From Hordeum vulgare subsp. vulgare (Eukaryota > Streptophyta > Magnoliopsida > Poales > Poaceae), in assembly GCF_904849725.1 (NCBI RefSeq), contig NC_058519.1, forward strand, positions 577,147,669-577,211,668: a stretch of 64,000 nt of DNA, in the 5' to 3' direction. Below, piece by piece: positions 56,229 through 64,000 of the stretch. How positions within the stretch are numbered: the stretch's first letter is position 1; each line of letters begins with the position of its first letter. The translations under genes were made by a program, and so were the position numbers. Below the pieces are notes generated by a model. It had not been told where the DNA came from and made no database searches. It saw only the letters and a list, made by a program, of their open reading frames with translations.

Positions 56229-56388
56229 CTTTTTAAATATATTTTTGCGCCACGTGACAAGGATGACGCGGGACCGTGATCTATATGACCTCATTTTCTT
56301 ATTTTTGACGATTACTGTGTGACTTTTCCCACCGCGCTTGACACCCAACGAGGGGCAAGCATAAGGAACAAATAGATAGTTGCATGCC

Positions 56389-56508
56389 GGATGCGATCAT
56401 ACCAGCACTAAAGCACCGGATCCCATCAGAACTCCGAAGTTAAGCGTGCTTGGGCGAGAGTAGTACTAGGATGGGTGACCTCCTGGGAAGTCCTCGTGTT
56501 GCATTCCC
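56389..56508 (+). rRNA. 5S rRNA: 5S rRNA gene copy 181
   Basis: Gene exact; upstream GCATGCC; no TAG tract before it. Confidence 0.98.
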
Positions 56509-56632
56509 CTTTTTAAATATATTTTTGTGCCACGTGACAAGGATGACGCGGGAGCGTGATCTATATGACCTCATTTTCTTATTTTTGACGATTACTGTGT
56601 GACTTTTCCCACCGCGCTTGACACCTAACGAC

Positions 56633-56668
<36 letters not shown>

Positions 56669-56704
56669 GGGCAAGCATAAGGAACAAATAGATAGTTGCA
56701 TGTC

Positions 56705-56824
56705 GGATGCGATCATACCAGCACTAAAGCACTGGATCCCATCAGAACTCCGAAGTTAAGCGTACTTGGGCGAGAGTAGTACTAGGTTGGGTGACCTCCT
56801 GGGAAGTCCTCGTGTTGCATTCCC
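56705..56824 (+). rRNA. 5S rRNA: 5S rRNA gene copy 182
   Basis: C29T, G60A (box A), A83T (box C). Confidence 0.94.
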
Positions 56825-57011
56825 CTTTTTAAATATATTTTTGCGCCACGTGACAAGGATGACGCGGGAGCGTGATCTATATGACCTCATTTTCTTATTT
56901 TTGATGATTACTGTGTGACTTTTCCCACCGCGCTTGACACCCAACGACTAGTAGTAGTAGTAGTAGTAGTAGTAGGGGCAAGCATAAGGAACAAATAGAT
57001 AGTTGTATGTC

Positions 57012-57130
57012 GGATGCGATCATACCAGCACTAAAGCACCGGATCCATCAGAACTCCGAAGTTAAGCGTGCTTGGGCGAGAGTAGTACTAGGATGGATGA
57101 CCTCCTGGGAAGTCCTCGTGTTGCATTCCC
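57012..57130 (+). rRNA. 5S rRNA: 5S rRNA gene copy 183, 1-nt deletion
   Basis: 119 nt: one C of 34-36 lost, G87A (box C). Confidence 0.93.
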
Positions 57131-57311
57131 CTTTTTAAATATATTTTGGCGCCACGTGACAAGGATGACGCGGGAGCGTGATCTATATGACCTCATTTTC
57201 TTATTTTTGACGATTACTGTGTGACTTTTCCCACCGCGCTTGACACCCAACGACTAGTAGTAGTAGTAGTAGTAGGGGCAAGCATAAGGAACAAATAGAT
57301 AGTTGCATGTC

Positions 57312-57430
57312 GGATGCGATCATACCAGCACTAAAGCACCGGATCTATCAGAACTCCGAAGTTAAGCGTGCTTGGGCGAGAGTAGTACTAGGATGGGTGA
57401 CCTCCTGGGAAGTCCTCGTGGTGCATTCCC
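57312..57430 (+). rRNA. 5S rRNA: 5S rRNA gene copy 184, 1-nt deletion
   Basis: 119 nt: GGATCTATCAG (one C lost, one C to T), T111G. Confidence 0.93.
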
Positions 57431-57611
57431 CTTTTTAAATATATTTTTGCGCCACGTGACAAGGATGACGCGGGACCGTGATCTATATGACCTCATTTTC
57501 TTATTTTTGACGATTACTGTGTGACTTTTCCCACCGCGCTTGACACCCAACGACTAGTAGTAGTAGTAGTAGTAGGGGCAAGCATAAGGAACAAATAGAT
57601 AGTTGCATGTC

Positions 57612-57731
57612 GGATGCGATCATACCAGCACTAAAGCACCGGATCCCATCAGAACTCCGAAGTTAAGCGTGCTTGGGCGAGAGTAGTACTAGGATGGGTG
57701 ACCTCCTGGGAAGTCCTTGTGTTGCATTCCC
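57612..57731 (+). rRNA. 5S rRNA: 5S rRNA gene copy 185
   Basis: C107T. Confidence 0.97.
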
Positions 57732-57855
57732 CTTTTTAAATATATTTTTGCGCCACGTGACAAGGATGACGCGGGACCGTGATCTATATGACCTCATTTT
57801 CTTATTTTTGACGATTACTGTGTGACTTTTCCCACCGCGCTTGACACCCAACGAC

Positions 57856-57891
<36 letters not shown>

Positions 57892-57927
57892 GGGCAAGCA
57901 TAAGGAACAAATAGATAGTTGCATGTC

Positions 57928-57972
57928 GGATGCGATCATACCAGCACTAAAGCACCGGATCCCATCAGAACT
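57928..57972 (+). pseudogene. 5S rRNA 5' fragment (copy 186)
   Basis: Positions 1-45 only, with the normal upstream segment, then a direct join to the end of a spacer (ACACCCAACGACTAG) and another TAG tract. No box A, IE, box C or terminator. Caused by a deletion of roughly 165 bp from mid-gene to late spacer. Confidence 0.92.
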
Positions 57973-57987
57973 AGTACACCCAACGAC

Positions 57988-58019
<32 letters not shown>

Positions 58020-58080
58020 CTGGTAGTACTGGTAGTACTAGTAGGGGCAAGCATAAGGAACAAATAGATTGTTGCATGTC

Positions 58081-58199
58081 GGATGCGATCATACCAGCAC
58101 TAAAGCACCGGATCCCATCAGAACTCCGAAGTTAAGCGTGCTTGGGCGAGAGTAGTACTAGGATGGTGACCTCCTGGGAAGTCCTCGTGTTGCATTCCC
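58081..58199 (+). rRNA. 5S rRNA: 5S rRNA gene copy 187, 1-nt deletion in box C
   Basis: 119 nt: one G of 85-87 lost (GGATGGTGACC). Upstream GATTGTTGC; T run TTTT followed by AAAA. TAG tract before it has TAC and TGG marks. Confidence 0.93.
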
Positions 58200-58380
58200 C
58201 TTTTAAAATATATTTTTGCGCCACGTGACAAGGATGACGCGGGAGCGTGATCTATATGACCTCATTTTCTTATTTTTGACGATTACTGTGTGACTTTTCC
58301 CACCGCGCTTGACACCCAACGACTAGTAGTAGTAGTAGTAGTAGGGGCAAGCATAAGGAACAAATAGATAGTTGCATGTC

Positions 58381-58500
58381 GGATGCGATCATACCAGCAC
58401 TAAAGCACCGGATCCCATCAGAACTCCGAAGTTAAGCGTGCTTGGGCGAGAGTAGTACTAGGATGGGTGACCTCCTGGGAAGTCCTCGTGTTGCATTCCC
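58381..58500 (+). rRNA. 5S rRNA: 5S rRNA gene copy 188
   Basis: Exact consensus. Confidence 0.98.
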
Positions 58501-58684
58501 CTTTTTAAATATATTTTTGCGCCACGTGACAAGGATGACGCGGGACCGTGATCTATATGACCTCATTTTCTTATTTTTGACGATTACTGTGTGACTATTC
58601 CCACCGCGCTTGACACCCAACGACTAGTAGTAGTAGTAGTAGTAGTAGGGTCAAGCATAAGGAACAAATAGATAGTTGCATGTC

Positions 58685-58804
58685 GGATGCGATCATACCA
58701 GCACTAAAGCACTGGATCCCATCAGAACTCCGAAGTTAAGCGTGCTTGGGCGAGAGTAGTACTAGGATGGGTGACCTCCTTGGAAGTCCTTGTGTTGCAT
58801 TCCC
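58685..58804 (+). rRNA. 5S rRNA: 5S rRNA gene copy 189
   Basis: C29T, G97T, C107T. Confidence 0.95.
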
Positions 58805-58928
58805 CTTTTTAAATATATTTTTGCGCCACGTGACAAGGATGACGCAGGAGCGTGATCTATATGACCTCATTTTCTTATTTTTGACGATTACTGTGTGACT
58901 TTTCCCACCGCGCTTGACACCCAACGAC

Positions 58929-58963
<35 letters not shown>

Positions 58964-58996
58964 CGGGCAAGCATAAGGAACAAATAGTTGCATGTC

Positions 58997-59116
58997 GGAT
59001 GCAATCATACCAGCACTAAAGCACCGGATCCCATCAGAACTCCGAAGTTAAGCGTGCTTGGGCGAGAGTAGTACTAGGATGGGTGACCTCCTGGGAAGTC
59101 CTCGTGTTGCATTCCC
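58997..59116 (+). rRNA. 5S rRNA: 5S rRNA gene copy 190
   Basis: G7A. Upstream segment is 4 nt short (ACAAATAGTTGC), moving the ATAAGG element to about -24. Spacer GATTACAGTG. Confidence 0.96.
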
Positions 59117-59240
59117 CTTTTTAAATATATTTTTGCGCCACGTGACAAGGATGACGCGGGACCGTGATCTATATGACCTCATTTTCTTATTTTTGACGAT
59201 TACAGTGTGACTTTTCCCACCGCGCTTGACACCCAACGAC

Positions 59241-59273
<33 letters not shown>

Positions 59274-59309
59274 GGGCAAGCATAAGGAACAAATAGATAG
59301 TTGCATGTC

Positions 59310-59429
59310 GGATGCGATCATACCAGCACTAAAGCACCGAATCCCATCAGAACTCCGAAGTTAAGCGTGCTTGGGCGAGAGAAGTACTAGGATGGGTGAC
59401 CTCCTCGGAAGTCCTCGTGTTGCATTCCC
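59310..59429 (+). rRNA. 5S rRNA: 5S rRNA gene copy 191
   Basis: G31A, T73A, G97C; counterpart of copy 197. Confidence 0.95.
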
Positions 59430-59613
59430 CTTTTTAAATATATTTTTGCGCCACGTGACAAGGATGACGCGGGAGCGTGATCTATATGACCTCATTTTCT
59501 TATTTTTGACGATTACTGTGTGACTTTTCCCACCGCGCTTGACACCCAACGACTAGTAGTAGTAGTAGTAGTAGTAGGGGCAAGCATAAGGAACAAATAG
59601 ATAGTAGCATGTC

Positions 59614-59733
59614 GGATGCGATCATACCAGCACTAAAGCACCGGATCCCATCAGAACTACGAAGTTAAGCGTGCTTGGGCGAGAGTAGTACTAGGATGGG
59701 TGACCTCCTGGGAAGTCCTTGTGTTGCATTCCC
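59614..59733 (+). rRNA. 5S rRNA: 5S rRNA gene copy 192
   Basis: C46A, C107T; counterpart of copy 160. Confidence 0.96.
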
Positions 59734-59857
59734 CTTTTTAAATATATTTTTGCGCCACGTGACAAGGATGACGCGGGAGCGTGATCTATATGACCTCATT
59801 TTCTTATTTTTGACGATTACTGTGTGACTTTTCCCACCGCGCTTGACACCCAACGAC

Positions 59858-59893
<36 letters not shown>

Positions 59894-59929
59894 GGGCAAG
59901 CATAAGGAACAAATAGATAGTTGCATGTT

Positions 59930-60049
59930 GGATGTGATCATACCAGCACTAAAGCACCGGATCCCATCAGAACTCCGAAGTTAAGCGTGCTTGGGCGAGA
60001 GTAGTACTAGGATGGGTGACCTCTTGGGAAGTCCTCGTGTTGCATTCCC
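59930..60049 (+). rRNA. 5S rRNA: 5S rRNA gene copy 193
   Basis: C6T, C95T; T at -1; A follows the gene. Confidence 0.95.
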
Positions 60050-60230
60050 ATTTTTAAATATATTTTTGCGCCACGTGACAAGGATGACGCGGGAGCGTGA
60101 TCTATATGACCTCATTTTCTTATTTTTGACGATTACTGTGTGACTTTTCCCACCGCGCTTGACACCCAACGACTAGTAGTAGTAGTAGTAGTAGGGGCAA
60201 GCATAAGGAACAAATAGATAGTTGCATGTC

Positions 60231-60350
60231 GGATGCGATCATACCAGCACTAAAGTACCGGATCCCATCAGAACTCCGAAGTTAAGCGTGCTTGGGCGAG
60301 AGTAGTACTAGGATGGGTGACCTCCTGGGAAGTCCTCGTGTTGCATTCCC
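60231..60350 (+). rRNA. 5S rRNA: 5S rRNA gene copy 194
   Basis: C26T. Confidence 0.97.
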
Positions 60351-60531
60351 CTTTTTAAATATATTTTTGCGCCACGTGACAAGGATGACGCGGGACCGTG
60401 ATCTATATGACCTCATTTTCTTATTTTTGACGATTACCGTGTGACTTTTCCCACCGCGCTTGACACCCAACGACTAGTAGTAGTAGTAGTAGTAGGGGCA
60501 AGCATAAGGAACAAATAGATAGTTGCATGTC

Positions 60532-60651
60532 GGATGCGATCATACCAGCACTAAAGCACTGGATCCCATCAGAACTCCGAAGTTAAGCGTGCTTGGGCGA
60601 GAGTAATACTAGGATGGGTGACCTCCTGGGAAGTCCTTGTGTTGCATTCCC
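60532..60651 (+). rRNA. 5S rRNA: 5S rRNA gene copy 195
   Basis: C29T, G75A, C107T; T run starts one base early. Confidence 0.95.
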
Positions 60652-60775
60652 TTTTTTAAATATATTTTTGCGCCACGTGACAAGGATGACGCGGGAGCGT
60701 GATCTATATGACCTCATTTTCTTATTTTTGACGATTACTGTGTGACTTTTCCCACCGCGCTTGACACCCAACGAC

Positions 60776-60814
<39 letters not shown>

Positions 60815-60850
60815 GGGCAAGCATAAGGAACAAATAGATAGTTGCATGTC

Positions 60851-60970
60851 GGATGCGATCATACCAGCACTAAAGCACCGGATCCCATCAGAACTCCGAA
60901 GTTAAGCATGCTTGGGCGAGAGTAGTACTAGGATGGGTGACCTCCTGGGAAGTCCTCGTGTTGCATTCCC
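60851..60970 (+). rRNA. 5S rRNA: 5S rRNA gene copy 196
   Basis: G58A (box A); spacer GATTACAGTG. Confidence 0.96.
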
Positions 60971-61094
60971 CTTTTTAAATATATTTTTGCGCCACGTGAC
61001 AAGGATGACGCGGGACCGTGATCTATATGACCTCATTTTCTTATTTTTGACGATTACAGTGTGACTTTTCCCACCGCGCTTGACACCCAACGAC

Positions 61095-61130
<36 letters not shown>

Positions 61131-61166
61131 GGGCAAGCATAAGGAACAAATAGATAGTTGCATGTC

Positions 61167-61286
61167 GGATGCGATCATACCAGCACTAAAGCACCGAATC
61201 CCATCAGAACTCCGAAGTTAAGCGTGCTTGGGCGAGAGAAGTACTAGGATGGGTGACCTCCTGGGAAGTCCTCGTATTGCATTCCC
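61167..61286 (+). rRNA. 5S rRNA: 5S rRNA gene copy 197
   Basis: G31A, T73A, G110A. Confidence 0.95.
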
Positions 61287-61479
61287 CTTTTTAAATATAT
61301 TTTTGCGCCACGTGACAAGGATGACGCGGGAGCGTGATCTATATGACCTCATTTTCTTATTTTTGACGATTACTGTGTGACTTTTCCCACCGCGCTTGAC
61401 ACCCAACGACTAGTAGTAGTACTAGTAGTAGTAGTAGTAGTAGGGGCAAGCATAATGAACAAATAGATAGTTGCATGTC

Positions 61480-61599
61480 GGATGCGATCATACCAGCACT
61501 AAAGCACCGGATCCCATCAGAACTCTGAAGTTAAGCGTGCTTGGGCGAGAGTAGTACTAGGATGGGTGACCTCCTGGGAAGTCCTCGTGTTGCATTCCC
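61480..61599 (+). rRNA. 5S rRNA: 5S rRNA gene copy 198
   Basis: C47T; upstream CATAATGAAC. Confidence 0.97.
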
Positions 61600-61723
61600 C
61601 TTTTTAAATATATTTTTGCGCCACGTGACAAGGATGACGCGGGACCGTGATCTATATGACCTCATTTTCTTATTTTTGACGATTACTGTGTGACTTTTCC
61701 CACCGCGCTTGACACCCAACGAC

Positions 61724-61726
61724 TAA

Positions 61727-61771
<45 letters not shown>

Positions 61772-61804
61772 GAGTAGGAGTAGTAGGAGTAGTAGTAGTA
61801 GTAG
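61724..61804 (+). repeat. TAG tract with GGAGTA interruptions
   Basis: About 81 bp, starting TAATAG and with three TAGGAG interruptions towards the 3' end; the only tract with this mark. Confidence 0.92.
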
Positions 61805-61840
61805 GGGAAAGCATAAGGAACAAATAGATAGTTGCATGTT

Positions 61841-61960
61841 GGATGCGATCATACCAGCACTAAAGCATCGGATCCCATCAGAACTCCGAAGTTAAGCGTG
61901 CTTGGGCGAGAGTAGTACTAGGATGGGTGACCTCCTGGGAAGTCCTTGTGTTGCATTCCC
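61841..61960 (+). rRNA. 5S rRNA: 5S rRNA gene copy 199
   Basis: C28T, C107T; T at -1; upstream GGGGAAAGC. Confidence 0.95.
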
Positions 61961-62141
61961 CTTTTTAAATATATTTTTGCGCCACGTGACAAGGATGACG
62001 CGGGAGCGTGATCTATATGACCTCATTTTCTTATTTTTGACGATTACTGTGTGACTTTTCCCACCGCGCTTGACACCCAACGACTAGTAGTAGTAGTAGT
62101 AGTAGGGGCAAGCATAAGGAACAAATAGATAGTTGCATGTC

Positions 62142-62261
62142 GGATGCGATCATACCAGCACTAAAGCACCGGATCCCATCAGAACTCCGAAGTTAAGCGT
62201 GCTTGGGCGAGAGTAGTACTAGGATGGGTGACCTCCTCGGAAGTCCTTGTGTTGCATTCCC
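62142..62261 (+). rRNA. 5S rRNA: 5S rRNA gene copy 200
   Basis: G97C, C107T. Confidence 0.96.
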
Positions 62262-62451
62262 CTTTTTAAATATATTTTTGCGCCACGTGACAAGGATGAC
62301 GCGGGAGCGTGATCTATATGACCTCATTTTCTTATTTTTGACGATTACTGTGTGACTTTTCCCACCGCGCTTGAAACCCAACGACTAGTAGTAGTAGTGG
62401 TAGTAGTAGTAGTAGGGGCAAGCATAAGGAACAAATAGATAGTTGCATGTC

Positions 62452-62571
62452 GGATGTGATCATACCAGCACTAAAGCACCGGATCCCATTAGAACTCCGA
62501 AGTTAACCGTGCTTGGGCGAGAGTAGTACTAGGATGGGTGACCTCCTGGGAAGTCCTCGTGTTGCATTCCC
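62452..62571 (+). rRNA. 5S rRNA: 5S rRNA gene copy 201
   Basis: C6T, C39T, G56C (box A); second T run broken by ATACTTTTGCG. Confidence 0.95.
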
Positions 62572-62761
62572 CTTTTTAAATATACTTTTGCGCCACGTGA
62601 CAAGGATGACGCGGGACCGTGATCTATATGACCTCATTTTCTTATTTTTGACGATTACTGTGTGACTTTTCCCACCGCGCTTGACACCCAACGACTAGTA
62701 GTGGTAGTAGTAGTAGTAGTAGTAGGGGCAAGCATAAGGAACAAATAGATAGTTGCATGTC

Positions 62762-62881
62762 GGATGCGATCATACCAGCACTAAAGCACCGGATCCCATC
62801 AGAACTCCGAAGTTAAGCGTGCTTGGGCGAGAGTAGTACTAGGATGGGTGACCTCCTGGGAAGTCCTCGTGTTGCATTCCC
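62762..62881 (+). rRNA. 5S rRNA: 5S rRNA gene copy 202
   Basis: Gene exact; spacer GGGGGCGTGATC. Confidence 0.98.
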
Positions 62882-63005
62882 CTTTTTAAATATATTTTTG
62901 CGCCACGTGACAAGGATGACGCGGGGGCGTGATCTATATGACCTCATTTACTTATTTTTGACGATTACTGTGTGACTTTTCCCACCGCGCTTGACACCCA
63001 ACGAC

Positions 63006-63047
<42 letters not shown>

Positions 63048-63083
63048 GGGCAAGCATAAGGAACAAATAGATAGTTGCATGTC

Positions 63084-63203
63084 GGATGCGATCATACCAG
63101 CACTAAAGAACCGGATCCCATCAGAACTCCGAAGTTAAGCGTGCTTGGGCGAGAGTAGTACTAGGATGGGTGACCTCCTGGGAAGTCCTCGTGTTGCATT
63201 CCC
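63084..63203 (+). rRNA. 5S rRNA: 5S rRNA gene copy 203
   Basis: C26A; TTTTGGCGCC spacer. Confidence 0.97.
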
Positions 63204-63384
63204 CTTTTTAAATATATTTTGGCGCCACGTGACAAGGATGACGCGGGACCGTGATCTATATGACCTCATTTTCTTATTTTTGACGATTACTGTGTGACTT
63301 TTCCCACCGCGCTTGACACCCAACGACTAGTAGTAGTAGTAGTAGTAGGGGCAAGCATAAGGAACAAATAGATAGTTGCATGTC

Positions 63385-63504
63385 GGATGCGATCATACCA
63401 GCACTAAAGCACCGGATCCCATCAGAACTCCGAAGTTAAGCGTGCTTGGGCGAGAGTAGTACTAGGATGGATGACCTCCTGGGAAGTCCTCGTGTTGCAT
63501 TCCC
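63385..63504 (+). rRNA. 5S rRNA: 5S rRNA gene copy 204
   Basis: G87A (box C). Confidence 0.96.
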
Positions 63505-63692
63505 CTTTTTAAATATATTTTTGCGCCACGTGACAAGGATGACGCGGGAGCGTGATCTATATGACCTCATTTTCTTATTTTTTGACGATTACTGTGTGAC
63601 TTTTCCCACCGCGCTTGACACCCAACGACTAGTAGTAGTAGTAGTAGTAGTAGTAGGGGCAAGCATAAGGAACAAATAGATAGTTGCATGTC

Positions 63693-63862
63693 GGATGCGA
63701 TCATACCAGCACTAAAGCACCGGATCCCATCAGAACTCCGAAGTTAAGCGTGCTTGGGCGAGAGTAGTACTAGGATGGGTGACCTCTCCGAAGTTAAGCG
63801 TGCTTGGGCGAGAGTAGTACTAGGATGGGTGACCTCCTGGGAAGTCCTCGTGTTGCATTCCC
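63693..63862 (+). rRNA. 5S rRNA: 5S rRNA copy 205 with 50-bp internal promoter duplication
   Basis: 170 nt. Positions 45-94 (TCCGAAGTTAAG through GGGTGACCTC) occur twice in tandem (63737-63786 and 63787-63836), so box A, IE and box C are all doubled. The 5' end, 3' end and T run are normal. The RNA could not fold as ordinary 5S. Confidence 0.93.
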
Positions 63863-64000
63863 CTTTTTAAATATATTTTTGCGCCACGTGACAAGGATGA
63901 CGCGGGAGCGTGATCTATATGACCTCATTTTCTTATTTTTGACGATTACTGTGTGACTTTTCCCACCGCGCTTGACACCCAACGACTAGTAGTAGTAGTA

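Larger units (their letters stand above)
51835..57550 (+). repeat. Diverged block duplication, about 52-55 kb against 55-57.5 kb
   Basis: Copies 166-168 and 171-174 match 177-179 and 180-183 in order (T111G; G98T/A101T; C46G with TTTTGGCGCC; T12A/C14G/T111G; a TAG-less unit; C29T; one C lost at 34-36). Copies 169-170 lack partners, so two units were lost or gained after duplication. Confidence 0.82.

Overview
The window is one uninterrupted head-to-tail array of plant nuclear 5S ribosomal RNA genes, all on the + strand. I count 203 complete or near-complete 5S copies plus three 5S fragments (29532-29575, 51005-51057, 57928-57972). The array runs off both ends. I see no protein gene, tRNA, transposon or other unrelated sequence.

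Each unit is about 280-490 bp, most often 292-322. It holds a 120-nt 5S gene, a T-run terminator, a conserved spacer of about 120 bp with a near-universal CACGTG hexamer, a (TAG)n microsatellite, and a short pre-gene segment with an ATAAGG element at -28 and usually C at -1. Unit length varies mainly through TAG number, from 0 to 70 triplets. The gene sequence (GGATGCGATC start, GAACTCCGAAGTTAAG core, TTGCATTCCC end) is that of a flowering plant and best fits grasses. From memory, short 5S units with TAG spacers are known in barley, so Hordeum or a close Triticeae relative is my best guess (inference).

Layout: 1-8 kb holds mixed unit types, including a 3-unit higher-order repeat. 8.08-13.0 kb is an 8-unit block present twice in tandem. 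14.8-23.4 kb is a 14-unit, about 4.3-kb block present twice with every 5S variant conserved. 23-34 kb is a mosaic with a GTGCCAAGG/TTCCGACC spacer subfamily. 33-50 kb carries the longest TAG tracts, a 2-unit repeat present three times (41.5-43.4 kb), and a subfamily whose first terminator T run is broken. 50-64 kb holds further shuffled block copies, two TAG-less units, a 5' gene fragment, and two copies with internal duplications (50885-51057 and 63693-63862).

The copies do one job: each is a potential RNA polymerase III template for 5S rRNA of the large ribosomal subunit. By eye about 60 copies match the consensus exactly. Most others carry 1-4 substitutions and 17 carry indels. In gene entries, substitutions use 5S numbering (G1 = first base) against the window consensus; box A = 50-64, IE = 67-72, box C = 80-94 (positions from Arabidopsis 5S work, recalled). 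Ends were set by matching the plant 5S 5' end and a 120-nt length, so the 3' end is uncertain by 1-2 nt.
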